A stretch of 64,000 bases of DNA from Stichopus chloronotus (GCA_021234535.1 CM037839.1:10603419-10667418), one strand, 5' to 3'; positions 48,319 through 60,144 are shown, counted from the first letter of the stretch. The notes: a model not told the origin generated them from the sequence alone. Made by a program: numbers and translations.

Positions 48319-48565
48319 CTGTCTCTTAAATAGAAATGTAACGAGACAGAAAATTGTCAACCTGTAAGTTGATAAGATTAAGCTTACTATTGAAATTCCA
48401 AAATTGTATCCATAATCATCAGAAGATAAACAAGGTAATCGCAAAGGTTACATCGTTGATATATAAACTGAACAAAGAAAAACAGTACTGTATTAATTAC
48501 GGTAGTATCATGAGTTTTATATGCCACTTGGTGAATTTCCTACTCATATCATATCAAAAACCTAC

Positions 48566-48901
48566 CACGTGGAGTTGTCAAGTCAACAGGTTCCCAGGGC
48601 GTACATTGAACTCCCGCGTCTTCGTGATGACCACAGTTGTGGATTCCAATGTTGTTCTTAGGACAATCTTGAATTGATTCTTCCGTTCCATCGCAATCTA
48701 CGTTATCCAACCAAATCTGCCCAACTCCTCCGGCAAATTCGTAACTATCATAGCCAGGATAACCAAGCTGCCTGCAAACAACAGCTGCATCTGATCGATC
48801 CCAAAAGTCAGAACAAACAGTGCCCCATTCACCATTTACCGACACCTCTACGCGTCCAACATTGGGGGTTATTCCACCAACTAGTCGCACACCGTCCACA
48901 A
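48566..48901 (-). CDS. Gene B exon 12: SRCR domain
   Basis: 112 codons, VVDGVRLVGGITPNVGRVEV to GVQCTPWEPVDLTTPR, six cysteines. The middle loop is short (PGYDSYEFAGGVGQIWLDNVDC) compared with sister domains. Acceptor TCTTCAG, donor GTAGGT. It is the first SRCR after the run of eleven hevein-like exons. Confidence 0.92.
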
Positions 48902-49314
48902 CTGAAGAAAGAGAGTACACTTCACTTTGACGATAAGTGCAGCAAAGATGCAGCAGTAAAAGGAATCAGCGCATATCTGCCTAAAAGCGGAGAATAAAAC
49001 TTAAAAGTGTTACGATTCTAGGTCCGTATCCAGGGGGAAGAAGTTCAGTGCTTGATGAGCCAATACCCCCACCCCCCTCCCTCCACACACACTCACACAC
49101 ACACGATTTTGTTTTCCATTCATTCAGAGGACCTCACTGTGCTTTCTTTTGTTTTTTCTTCCTCAACCCTAACCTTAACAATAGACTCTCTATTGTTAAT
49201 CTTGAGAGGACCGGAGACATCTATGGAATTTTCTACAGAGGACCTGAAATCTATTGTTTCGGTCCTCGATCCTACCCGAAAACAAGGGCACACACACACA
49301 CACAAGATCTGGAG

Positions 49315-49424
49315 TTCCGCTCAGCCTATGATGGTAGACAACATAGATAATAAATTTTAAATTGTTGGTCATAATTATCAGGTGAAATGTTCCACTTGTG
49401 GTAAAATCGAACCCACTACTGAAA
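49315..49424. repeat. Dispersed 120 bp repeat, copy 3
   Basis: TTCCGCTCAGCCTATGATGG to ATCGAACCCACTACTG, following a (CA)n tract. More diverged than copies 1 and 2, so it is an independent insertion. Confidence 0.55.
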
Positions 49425-49772
49425 AAGTTGCAGAGAGCCTGACTTCACAAGTTGTCTAATTAGTCGGCCGTGGGCTGCTAAAACTCCCTACTTTTACATT
49501 GGGCTAGAATGACTAACTAGAAAGCCAAAAGGCTTTGTGATTCCTTGCTACATGTTTATATTACAACAAACATGAATTGTTCACATGACAAGTATAAGAT
49601 CAGCTGTAGTTATTTTTCTTGATACACCACAAGCCTTTAACCCAAAATGACCTTTATTTTGATGACCTAAAATGACCGCGACATTTGACGTCCACCAAAA
49701 GCAATAGGGATCACCTACCCAGGCCATACAACCCACACATCAAGTGCAGTATGAGTATGACATCAGTCAACA

Positions 49773-50287
49773 TTATCTCTGAGCTCCAAGAAACACACAG
49801 TAATCAATGCTGCTTCTAGTCTTGCCTGTTGTTAGTTGAATCAAATAACTCAACCTTACCTCATCTGAACTCAGCTTGTCTGCCATATTTACCTCAAAAT
49901 TCTTCATAAACGACCAGAATGTTCTTGGATCTCCATCGTATGGTGGAATTTCTGCCTTAGGTAATTCCAACGCTAATTTGAAACTCAATTTCCTTCTTTA
50001 ACTTTTTCAATGCTTCCTCCCTCTCCTCAGTATAATGCTTTTGGCATTCCAACATCCAGCTTTCTGCTTGCTCAAATGCTTCATCAGACAACAGCCCAGC
50101 CAGATCAGCATGAATCTCTTCCATTGCCTCAAATTGGCCTTCTGCCTTTTGTAAATTTTCCTTTATCGACTCTGCGATAAGTTCTTCCTTGTTACAAGTA
50201 GCTTTTAACACACTCAAAGTCCTCGTAAGTTGACCCTAAGTTATGATTCCTCCTCAATATTTTTGCTTCCTCCATCCTTTCCGACAT
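49773..50287 (-). mobile_element. BEL/Pao-like retrotransposon gag remnant
   Basis: Three successive minus-strand frames look like one broken gag: a start at 50287 (MSERMEEAKILRRNH), then GQLTRTLSVLKATCNKEELI with a charged helical stretch to about 49990, then LELPKAEIPPYDGDPRTFW and VRLSYLIQLTTGK to a stop at 49773. The LPK.EIP.(Y/F)DGDP...F pattern is that of the DUF1759 region in BEL/Pao elements. Two frameshifts separate the parts and no polymerase follows, so it is a dead fragment. Confidence 0.7.
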
Positions 50288-51547
50288 TGTGAAATTTGAT
50301 TGAAAGCACTCCAATTTGATTGTTAAGAAACCTTGTTCTGCTACCAGCTGTTCCTCTGGATATTGATATTATCCAAATAAATGACAGAACGGATTTTTTT
50401 TTCTAAATTTTTTATAAACCCATTAACATTCCAATGCATGAATTAATGCCGCCTTGTCTATCTGACCCCATGACCCCCCATACCAAGACTATCTCTCTGG
50501 ACAACTTATCGGAGGACCCTCACACTAGACGTTACTCACTAAGTTACAAATGCAGTACTGTAGCCTTAAATCTGGAGCAAACAGTTTGCAATGACAAAAA
50601 TCCCATTGAGTTAACTGTGTCCGACGGAATCAAAAACTGCCAATAGTAATTTTGCACAATGTAGCCCATATGCTTTTCAACTAATTTGTACGGTAGTTTA
50701 TAATAACCACAATAATGGTGTTTAGGCTATTATTATTATTGTTTTATAGTGAAAAATTATCCCTTCCTGTCTATTGATAAGCATTAAATTTCACAGTGTT
50801 GTGAACCTGTTAATAACAGACAACCTTATCAAGTTTAAAACAAATCTGACCCACGGATAAGGAACTATGGCAGTTTTAACATTTTTTATGTTTTACCCCA
50901 TAACCTCATTAATATGCAAGATTTGGACATCAAAAACAATAGGGATCATCTACTCAATATGGGCAACCTACATGCCCAAAAAGGAAATTACTCAGAGTTA
51001 CCCTTCTTGAGATAAAGTGTTTACGAGCAACCGTCACACACACACACATACACACACACGACATCAGGACTGCATAGATTCCCCTGCCTACGGTAAGGAA
51101 TCAAAACTAAAACTAAAACTCTTAGTAATTTGATTACTATAATACTAATAATTTGCTATCTCATGAAGATTTGTTTAAAAAAATCATTTCACATCTACAA
51201 TCACGTTAGATTAGTGGACAATGTCTTGATACATTTTAACAACTCAAGTATGGCCACTATCATGTTGTACTGTACTAGTCCACCTATTTCCTCAGAAAGA
51301 GGGGAGTGTTGAGATTATTTTCAATGTTCCATGATTCTAAAAATGACGCATATGTGAATTCGTTCGGTACAACCTTGGCAAGTGAGTGTGGGTATACGTT
51401 GTCTATATCATGCACGTGGGGCGCAGGGTAGCACATTACTAACAAATTGAAAACCGACAGAGTAACTTCTCTCCATGCCAAGCAGTTCCTTTAGTTTGTG
51501 ACTATTTCTCAGGTCTTCCTTAACTTCGGTGAATGTATTGCATCTAC

Positions 51548-51721
51548 CTTTTCGAAAATCATTGCACCTTACACAGAGACAGTGTAAGTCTGTATTTCCA
51601 CAATAATTCGCGTCGGAGCAGCAAGGATTCTCGCCGTTAGGGTCACACTGGGCTACTTTCCCGTTTGGAGCAAGCCAATCACCGCCGCACCGTCCGTCAT
51701 CTCGAAACTTTTGATCTTCCA
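51548..51721 (-). CDS. Gene B exon 11: divergent hevein-like domain
   Basis: 58 codons, EDQKFRDDGRCGGDWLAPNG to CNDFRK. Eight cysteines. The binding window CCSDANYCGNTDLHC has Ala and Tyr at the aromatic positions, and CLCVRC replaces the acidic CDCEEC. It is the last of the 5' hevein-like run and the only one with this pattern. Acceptor TTGACAG, donor GTAGAT. Confidence 0.88.
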
Positions 51722-53025
51722 CTGTCAAAATCACCAAGATAAAATCTGTCAACTTTTTTGACAACATATGAACTGTTAACAACGAGTATCTTATGAGCTT
51801 CTAGGAATTGAGGAAAACGTCTGACATTGTTCCTGTTTAATTGGTGATAAAAAATTTCTATTTTAATACAAAAGATATACGAGCTACACATCAGTCTGTA
51901 CTCATAATACCTTGTTTATAGAAATTAGAGATTTTCACTTCTGAGAAAACAAAATTACTTTGACGTGAGAAACAAGTGATAGTGAGTTAATACTATCATG
52001 TGGATATTTCGAAATCATCCTGACATGAAAATTACATTGAAAGTTAAATATATACGTCGTTTGAGAAAACTCGGGGCACTTCCAAACCTCTCGTGGAACT
52101 GACCGCCAAACCCGAATTATATACGGTTACTTACAAGGACAGTGTATACCTATAACATCAAGAGCCTCAACAAATATTGTTGCACAGCATACTTTTGTGA
52201 ATCAATTCAAAATACAAGCTGAGCAGTTTATTATCTTCATTGCACTTATAGGGTGGATTTTTCTTTTCCTTCTCCCAGGCTTGAAATCATCTTATGGTAC
52301 GAGAAATTCCTATTGCTGTAGGCAGCTCAAAAGCTGCTATCTATTAACACAGAGGCATCACAATTGACTACATTAAGCGAGAGTAAGAAGGTTAATAAAT
52401 TAATTCTGAATGTACTTCATTCATCGACAGTTACTACGTTTTAGATAAAACTGAAAAAGGCAAACGTAAAGAATTTTCAAGAAACTACGTGCTTGGCTAA
52501 CAGTAATTTTATTATTTTTGTGTTTGTGTGTGTCTGTGTTTCATTTTTTATGTGTGTAAATAAGGTCAAATAACTTGCGGAATTGCAGTAGCTAAAAAAT
52601 CATACCACATTTTCACACCACGCTTAGGCAAAAGATGTGGTGTGGTATGTCTTGTTACCAACCTCGTCGCCTTAGATAATTTTTAACACCTTATGTTGAT
52701 TCCACCCAATTTACGTAGCACGCAATAACACATTCAATTAGACATCAGATGTTGAGGGTCTTTGAGCTGCGTTTCACATCATGACAGTTGAATGTAGTCG
52801 TCATGCCCCTGCATACGCCTAGGTAGAAATATGAAATTTAAAAGGGAAGACGGCTTGCTGGGCTATGATAACGAGATCAATTTATCTTGCTTCACAAAGA
52901 AGACCTGAGAGACAAGTCATCTTCAAATGAAGTCTTCTTTGTTTACACCACTCTCACTTCCAAACATAAGTTGTAGGTTATTTAATATGTGCCTGTGTGT
53001 GCGACTGGATTTCTGTTACTCTTAC
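51722..53025. other. Intron of gene B
   Basis: A short (GT)n-like stretch lies near 52520-52550. Nothing else was recognised. Confidence 0.5.
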
Positions 53026-53199
53026 CGGTGTTCCTGAAATCAATGCACTCTTCACAGTCACAGTGATCCGGTGTTATTCCACACCAGTTGTAAGGGGAAC
53101 AACATGGGTAGACACCTTCAGGGTCACATTCTGCTACCTCTCCGTTAGGTGCGATCCAATCACCTCCACAACGATTGTCTTCTCTGAACCTTAATAAAG
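53026..53199 (-). CDS. Gene B exon 10: hevein-like domain
   Basis: 58 codons, LLRFREDNRCGGDWIAPNG to CIDFRNT, complete binding window CCSPYNWCGITPDHC. Its 5' part is the same as exon 6 (56949), but its 3' part (from about 53055 leftwards) and its 3' intron flank are unique: the left edge of the 3.9 kb duplication lies within this exon. Donor GTAAGA. Confidence 0.92.
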
Positions 53200-53345
53200 C
53201 TGGAAGCACATTTGTTTGTGTATTTTTTTTTTTTTGAGTGACAAGATAAAAATGTAATAATACAGTCTGAATTGTGGTTAGAGGACTGCTATTTCTGTTG
53301 ATTTAATATGTCGTATAAACAACTCTAGACTAGTAAACACTCTAA

Positions 53346-53425
53346 GGATAACACTGAGCTACTACTCTATTTGGTCCTATCCAATATATGGCCACTTCAA
53401 CGGTTGTCTTCTCTGAAGGAAAGAC
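53346..53425 (-). pseudogene. Decayed hevein-like exon relic, copy 1
   Basis: On the minus strand the segment reads FREDNR, then a stop where the first cysteine codon should be (TGT changed to TGA), then further matches to the GGDWIAPNGEVAQ region with another stop. Only the 5' half of a hevein-like exon survives. It lies in the intron between exons 9 and 10. Confidence 0.75.
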
Positions 53426-54002
53426 TTTTTACTCAATCGCAAAATAGAAAACCATCCGAACATAAACGTAGCATGTATATGTGGGACAACTGCGGGTTGT
53501 GGAACACAAAGACTTTTAAAACAACCAGTCAGCGCTGTCTTTTTTTCATTGAAGGATGCTCTAATCAGCATTGATAACATAATCAATACTGCATTTGTAG
53601 TCCCACAGAGGTAGAAGTATTGATTACGATATACCCGTTTGAGGTATATTTAAACATTCATGCCGTTACCCGTACGTTAAAATGGGACTCACTTCAACCT
53701 CACTCTTTTTTTGTTCAAGTGAGGTTAAACTTCTTGCAAATTTTCATCGCCTTAGGTCAGTTTTATCACCTCATGATGTAATAATCCACATGGTCGATTA
53801 AACATCATTCTCCTAAAGTAACTCAGGTGTGTCAATCAATGTCTAGGCTACCTTGAGCTACCTGGCAAGGGGTATTAGGTGTCATGTCCATAGCCAATAA
53901 ATGTGTAATCGGACATGAAAGAGGGTCTGTTGAACACTTTAGCACGGTTGTAACGTAATGTTCTGGAAGATTCGAATTTACTTACAATGTCTTTATTCTT
54001 AC
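53426..54002. other. Intron of gene B, duplicated region
   Basis: Matches 57351-57927 closely. No active exon was found beyond the relic at 53346. Confidence 0.5.
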
Positions 54003-54176
54003 CCACTTCTCTGTAATCAACACACTCTTCACAGTCGCAGTGTTCAGAGGTAATTCCACACCAGTTGTAAGGAGAACAACAAGGATAAATGCCTTCAGGA
54101 TCACATTGAGCTACTTCTCCATTTGGTGCGATCCAATCACCACCACAGCGATTGTCTTCTCTGTAGGGAAGATTTG
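54003..54176 (-). CDS. Gene B exon 9: hevein-like domain
   Basis: 58 codons, NLPYREDNRCGGDWIAPNG to CVDYREV, complete binding window CCSPYNWCGITSEHC. No Met-led frame covers it, so it is easy to miss. Two in-phase AG acceptors three bases apart exist (after 54176 or 54179). It is separated by only 207 bases from exon 8. Duplicate: exon 5. Confidence 0.88.
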
Positions 54177-54383
54177 CTACTCAATTGCAGAAAAAAAAAT
54201 GAACATAAAATATTGAAGCAAAATCAACAGTTCTGCATTTGACTTCGTTGGTCATTGATAACATAATCAATAGTGCAAGATTGCTTCTACTGAGATAAAA
54301 GTATTAAATACGATGTGCACTTTGCAGTTACTTTGAACATTCCTGGAAGGTATGATATCTAATTACCATGTCTTTGTTCTCAC

Positions 54384-54557
54384 CTATTTGTCTGTAATCA
54401 GTACACTCTTCACAGTCGCAGTGTTCAGAGGTGATCCCGCACCAGTTGTAAGGGGAACAACACGGGTAAACGCCTTCTGGATCACACTGAGCTACTTCTC
54501 CGTTTGGTGCTAACCAGTCTCCTCCACAACGGTTGTCTTCTCTGTAGGGAGGACTTC
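54384..54557 (-). CDS. Gene B exon 8: hevein-like domain
   Basis: 58 codons, SPPYREDNRCGGDWLAPNG to CTDYRQI, complete binding window CCSPYNWCGITSEHC. Acceptor CCAACAG, donor GTGAGA. Its copy in the second unit is exon 4, which differs by four amino acids. Confidence 0.92.
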
Positions 54558-56067
54558 CTGTTGGATTGCGGAAACCAAGAACATGAAGCTTCATAAGTGT
54601 ATTACACAAGTCAATAATAAGCATATAACGTAACAATTACCACTTATTTCTATATGCAAGTTGTCATACATACAGAAATAATATTTTTTTAATATGATGT
54701 GACTTATTTGTCACCAATCATGTGGTACGTATTTGAAATAGCCGCGATAGCTTTCGTTATTCACTTCTTTGTCAGTCAAATCGACATTTCTTTTTCTTCA
54801 ATAGCGTACAACATACTCTGAGCCCTTCAGCTGTCGTAATAAAGGGGAATTCTCTACTTCTTTTTGTATGTACGGAGTAATCAAACAACTATCTCTGTGA
54901 TCACACTTAAGCACAGTTTGTAGGTATCAGGGGCTTAATAGATAAAAAAAAAAAAGTACATATAGGTTAAAGTTAAAGACATCTGCGATTTCCTCATTAA
55001 GAGAATACACTCTACAAACATAAGAGTAAAAGTCACTCCATATTGTGCTAAGGGACCACTCGTAGTTAGAGTGAATTTCACCTTGAGAAGAGTGAAAATT
55101 CACTCCAAAAAAGATGGATATTTCATTACATGTGTGAGAAATATCGCTTTTCACTACCTATGGTAATCAATTCGCCACATGCCCTCTTGAAAACGTTTCG
55201 TATACCAAATTTTAAATCAGGGTACGGCAACGTAATCAAAGCAACGAGTTTTTATAAAAACTTCAAGTTTCAACACAGCTCTAATTTAAGTTATTGCTTA
55301 GTTCATGTTGTCCTTACACATGAAAATTAGGACAATTATAGCAAAAAACCCGGACATGCAGTAAAGGTGTCCTTCAGTACTCACACATGATTAATCAAAA
55401 TATTTGTAACGAGGAGTGTAGTTTACAAATCTGGTAAGAAGGTATGAATTCAAACTAAGATGAAAATGGTGTGAATGGTAACTCATTACAGGTTTGGTTA
55501 CTTATGTCATTTTAGAGGAGGCAGATCTACGATAATGCCGTAATACGTTCCATATACGCTAGTTTATTCCCTTTCGGACGTAATTAAAAGCGTGAAAGAA
55601 GCGTCTTTGTGTTGATTGTAATAACCAAGGCAATGCATTATGATTCAAAAGGAAGAACTACAACTATTAGTAGCTGAGGACTACAATCCGCGACAAAAGG
55701 TATGGAACAGGCAGTGAATTTCGTCAGCCAACTTCCGTCACCCTTCCTTACTCTCCGTCAATCAACCCCCTGCCCCCCCCCCCCATCAATGTTGGTCAGT
55801 TGGACAAAATTTCCCGAAAATCTCGGATTAACAACATTGACTTGGGGGGGGGGGTTGTTTTCAAACTACTTTTGTCGCGAATTGTAGATCTAGAAGGTAC
55901 AATGGCCACCTTTTAAGTACAACAGCTGCAACTTATTTGACCAGCGCTGTAGTGAACTTTTATCCACAAATCTTAAGTACTGATAATCGCCTACATTTTT
56001 ATGTCATTTGCAATGAATGCACATAAAGATTATAACAAGTGAAACAGTTAGTATCTTTTGTACTTAC
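54558..56067. other. Intron of gene B, duplicated region
   Basis: Matches 58480-59973. Contains C and G runs near 55772-55784 and 55843-55853. No exon was found. Confidence 0.5.
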
Positions 56068-56238
56068 CGTTTCCTCTGTAGTCAGTGCACTCTGCGCAGT
56101 CGCAATGATCTGGGGTGTTTCCACACCAGTTGTAAGGAGAACAACACGGGTAAATGCCTTCAGGATCGCACTGGGCTACTTCTCCGTTTGGTGCTAGGAA
56201 ATCCCCTCCGCAGCGATTGTCTTCTCTATATGGGGATG
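56068..56238 (-). CDS. Gene B exon 7: hevein-like domain
   Basis: 57 codons, SPYREDNRCGGDFLAPNG to CTDYRGN, complete binding window CCSPYNWCGNTPDHC. By eye it is identical, base for base, to exon 3 (59974-60144). The usual Trp after GGD is Phe. Acceptor GCAACAG, donor GTAAGT. Confidence 0.91.
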
Positions 56239-56331
56239 CTGTTGCAACAGATTGGTAAAATAAAATAAATCAATAAACATTCTTTGAAACAATGAAGAGG
56301 AAGGTCCTGAAACTTAGGCGAACTTAAAATA

Positions 56332-56500
56332 TGTAACCAGGACAAAGTGCTGGTTAGATTGTTTCCTTGTCAAAATTATTTCTGTCAATTTAATCTTGTA
56401 TAATGCGTGAATTTTACTGTATTCATTTGAGCAAGTAACTTTAACTTTTCCTTTTTCTTTCACTTGGTTGTCATTGTGTTTTTGCAGTAGGCGCACAGTT
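56332..56500. repeat. LTR-like repeat, 5' fragment in unit 1
   Basis: TGTAACCAGGACAAA and the following 150 bases match the start of the 1.9 kb repeat. The same fragment recurs at 60240-60400, so the insertion came before the 3.9 kb duplication. Confidence 0.6.
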
Positions 56501-56948
56501 TATAGGTATCAGTGGGTTAATTGATGAAATGTACAAAACGGTTAAAATTAAAACCAACGGCGACTTCCTCATTACACTCGAAAAACATAGGCGTGAAAGT
56601 CACTCCAGATTGTGCTAAGGGACTAAATGTGTGAGAAATATCGCTTTTCACTACCTATGGTAATCAATTCGGCACATGCTCTCTTGAAAACGTTTTCATA
56701 CACCAAATTTAAAATCAGGGTACGGCAAAATAATCAAAGCGTCCAGTTCTTATAAAAATTTCACGTTTCAACACAGCTCTAAATATAAGTATTTGTGTAG
56801 TTTAAGTTGGCGTTTAAGTTGAGTATCCTGCTATGTGACAGTAGTTATGAATATACCTTGTAGGTATCATCACACAAATAGATGGAAGTGATACAACGTG
56901 ACGCATATGTAATGATGTTCACTGTATGTTCACTGAACATATTCTTAC

Positions 56949-57122
56949 CTCTTTCTCTGTAATCAATGCAGTCCTGACAGTCACAGTGATCCGGAGTTAT
57001 TCCACACCAGTTGTAAGGGGAACAACATGGGTAGACACCTTCAGGGTCACATTCTGCTACCTCTCCGTTAGGTGCGATCCAATCACCTCCACAACGATTG
57101 TCTTCTCTGAACCTTAATAAAG
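56949..57122 (-). CDS. Gene B exon 6: hevein-like domain, chimeric
   Basis: 58 codons, LLRFREDNRCGGDWIAPNG to CIDYRER, complete binding window. The 5' part equals exon 10 (53026) and the 3' part (CDCQDCIDYRER and the 3' intron flank) equals exon 2 (60848). The switch lies between 56995 and 57019, inside the codons for PYNWCGIT. This is the product expected from unequal crossing-over between the ancestors of exons 2 and 10. Confidence 0.92.
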
Positions 57123-57270
57123 CTGGAAGCACATTTGTTTGTGTATTTTTTTTTTTTTTTGAGTGACAAGATAAAAATGTAATAATACAGTCTGAATTGT
57201 GGCTAGAGGACTACTATTTCTGTTGATTTAATATGTCGTGTAAACAAAACTAGAATAGTACATACTCTAG

Positions 57271-57350
57271 GGATAACACTGAGCTACTACTCTATTTGGC
57301 CCTATCCAATATATGGCCACTTCAACGGTTGTCTTCTCTGAAGGAAAGAC
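57271..57350 (-). pseudogene. Decayed hevein-like exon relic, copy 2
   Basis: Same relic as at 53346-53425, with the same stop replacing the first cysteine, carried along in the second 3.9 kb unit. The shared lesions show that the decay came before the duplication. Confidence 0.75.
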
Positions 57351-57927
57351 TTTTTACTCAATCGCAAAATAGAAAACCATCCGAACATATACGTAGCATG
57401 TATATGTGGGACAACTGCGGGTTATGGAACACAAAGACTTTTAAAACAACCAGTCAGCGCTGTCTTTTTTTCATTGAAGGATGCTCAATTCAGCATTGAT
57501 AATATAATCAATACTGCATTTGTAGTCCCACAGAGATAGAAGCATTGATAACGATATACCCGTTTGAGGTATATTTAAACATTCATGCCGTTACCCGTAC
57601 GTTAAAACGGGTCTCACTTCAACCTCACTCTTTTTTTGTTCTAGTAAGGTTCAACGTCTTGCAAATTTTCATCGCCTTAGGTCAGTTTTATCACCTCATG
57701 CTGTAATAATCCACATGGTCGATTACACATCATTCTCCTAAAGTAATTCAGGTGTGTCAATCCAATGTCTAGGCTATCTTGAGCTACCTGGCAAGGGGTA
57801 TTAGGTGTCATGTCCATAGCCTTAAATGTGTAATCGGACATGGAAGAGGGTCTGTTGAACACTTTAGCACGGTTGTAACGTAATGTTCTGGAAGATTCGA
57901 ATTTACTTACAATGTCTTTATCCTTAC

Positions 57928-58101
57928 CTACTTCTCTGTAATCAACACACTCTTCACAGTCGCAGTGTTCAGAGGTAATTCCACACCAGTTGTAAGGAGA
58001 ACAACACGGATAGATGCCTTCAGGATCACATTGAGCTACTTCTCCATTTGGTGCGATCCAATCACCACCACAGCGATTGTCTTCTCTGTAGGGAAGATTT
58101 G
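57928..58101 (-). CDS. Gene B exon 5: hevein-like domain
   Basis: 58 codons, copy of exon 9 with the same protein over the cysteine core; base differences are few and mostly silent (for example GTA against GTG for the last Val). Binding window CCSPYNWCGITSEHC. It has the same alternative acceptors three bases apart as exon 9. Confidence 0.88.
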
Positions 58102-58305
58102 CTACTCAATTGCAGAAAAAAATGAACATAAAACATTGAAGTAAAATCAACAGTTCCGCATTTGACTTCGTTGGTCATTGATAACATGATCAATAGTGCA
58201 AGATTGTTTCTACAGAGATAAAAGTATTAACGAAGATGTACACTTTGCAGCTACTTTTACATTCCTGGAAGGTATGATATCTAATTACCATGTCTTTGTT
58301 CTCAC

Positions 58306-58479
58306 CTATTTGTCTGTAATCAGTACACTCTTCACAGTCGCAGTGTTCAGAGGTGATCCCGCACCAGTTGAAAGGGGAACAACACGGGTAAACGCCTTCT
58401 GGATCACATTGAGCTACTTTTCCGTTAGGTGCTAACCAGTATCCTCCACAACGGCTGTCTTCTCTGTAGGGAGGACTTC
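58306..58479 (-). CDS. Gene B exon 4: hevein-like domain, protein-diverged copy
   Basis: 58 codons, copy of exon 8 with four replacements: Asn to Ser and Asp to Tyr around the first cysteine (REDSRCGGYW), Glu to Lys (NGKVA), and Tyr to Phe in the binding window (CCSPFNWCGITSEHC). Only about two silent changes were noticed. Splice sites are the same as in exon 8. Confidence 0.92.
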
Positions 58480-59973
58480 CTGTTGCATTGCGGAAACCAA
58501 GAACATGAAGCTTCATAAGTGTATTACACAAGTCAATAATAAGCATATAATGTAACAATTACCACTTACTTCTATATGCAAGTTGTCATACATACAGAAA
58601 TATTTTTTTAATATGATGTGACTTATTTGTCACCAATCGTGTGGTACGTATTTGAAATGAAGGCGATAGCTTTCGTTATTCACTTCTTTGTCAGTCAAAT
58701 CGGCATTTCTTTTTCTTCAGTAGTGTACAACATACTCTGAGCCCTTCAGCTATCGTAATAAGGGGAAGTTTCTACTTCTTTTTGTATGTACGGAGTAATC
58801 AAAGAACTATCTCTGTGATCACACTTAAGCACAGTTTGTAGGTATCAGGGGCTTAATAGATAAAAAAGTACATATATGTTGCGATTTCCTCGTTAAGAGA
58901 ATACACTCTACAAACATAAGAGTGAAAGTCACTCCATATTGTGCTAAGGGACCATTCGTAGTTAGAGTGAATATCACCTTGAGAAGAGTGAAAATTCACT
59001 CCAAAAAAGATGGATATTTCATTACATGTGTGAGAAACATCGCTTTTCACTACCTATGGTAATCAATTCGCCACATGCCCTCTTGAAAAAGTTTTCATAC
59101 ACCAAGTTTTACATCAGGGTACGGCAAAATAATTAAAGCAACGAGTTTTTATAAAAACGTCACGTTTCAACACAGCTCTAATTTAAGTAATTGCTTAGTT
59201 TATGTTGTCCTTACACAAGAAAATTAGGACAATTATAGCAAAAAAAACCGAACATGCAGTGAAGGTGTCCTTCAGTACTCACACATGATGAATCAAAAAG
59301 TTTCAATATTTGTATCGAGGAGTGTAGTTTACAGATCTGGTAAGAAGGTATGAATTCAAACTAAGATGAAAATGGTGTGAATGGTAACTCATTACAGGTT
59401 TGGTTATTTATGTCATATTAGTGGAGGCAGATCTACGATAATGCCGTAAAACGTCACGTATACGCTTTATTCCCTTTCGGACGTAATTAAATGCGTGAAA
59501 GAAGCGTCTTTGTGTCGATTGTAATAACCAAGGCAATGCATTATGATGCAAAAGGAAGAATCACAACTATTAGTAGCTGAGGACTACAATCCGCGACAAA
59601 TAATTTGGAACAGCCAGTGAAATTCAGCCAACTTCCTTCACCCTTCCTTACTCTCCGTCAATCAACCCACTGCCCCCCCCCCCCCCCATCAATGTTGGTA
59701 AGTTGGACAAAATTTCCCGAAAATCTCGGATTAACAACATTGACTCAGGGGGAAGGGGGGTTGTTTTCAATCTACTTTTGTCGCGAATTGTAGATCTAGA
59801 AGGTACAATGGCCACCTTTTAAGTACAACAGCTGCAACTTATTTGACCAGCCCTGTAGCGAACTTTTATCCACAAATCTAAAGTACTGATAATCGCCTAC
59901 ATTTTTATGTCATTTGTAATGAAGACACATAGAGTATATAACAAGTGAAACAGTTAGTATCTTTTGTACTTAC
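58480..59973. other. Intron of gene B, duplicated region
   Basis: Second-unit copy of 54558-56067, with small deletions (for example near 58867-58880) relative to it. No exon was found. Confidence 0.5.
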
Positions 59974-60144
59974 CGTTTCCTCTGTAGTCAGTGCACTCTG
60001 CGCAGTCGCAATGATCTGGGGTGTTTCCACACCAGTTGTAAGGAGAACAACACGGGTAAATGCCTTCAGGATCGCACTGGGCTACTTCTCCGTTTGGTGC
60101 TAGGAAATCCCCTCCGCAGCGATTGTCTTCTCTATATGGGGATG
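59974..60144 (-). CDS. Gene B exon 3: hevein-like domain
   Basis: 57 codons, identical by eye to exon 7 (56068-56238), including both splice sites. First exon of the second 3.9 kb unit, read 5' to 3'. Binding window CCSPYNWCGNTPDHC. Confidence 0.92.

Larger units (their letters stand above)
48902..51547. other. Intron of gene B, 2.6 kb, repeat-rich
   Basis: Holds (CA)n tracts at 49085-49105 and 49288-49305, the 120 bp repeat, two parts of the 145 bp-type repeat (about 49535-49780 and 50880-51100) and, between those, a retroelement remnant. Confidence 0.65.
53056..56978. repeat. 3.9 kb tandem duplication, unit 1 (exons 7-10)
   Basis: Exon starts 53026, 54003, 54384 and 56068 recur at 56949, 57928, 58306 and 59974, a shift of 3.91-3.93 kb. 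Introns match closely too, including a relic exon and a (T)n tract next to exon 10. Edges are placed inside exons 10 and 6 and are approximate. Confidence 0.85.

Noticed and set aside
48100..48444. 114-residue minus-strand frame
   Set aside because: Off-frame shadow of the hevein-like exon 48142-48318.
49048..49360. Overlapping frames rich in Thr-His
   Set aside because: Translation of a (CA)n microsatellite.
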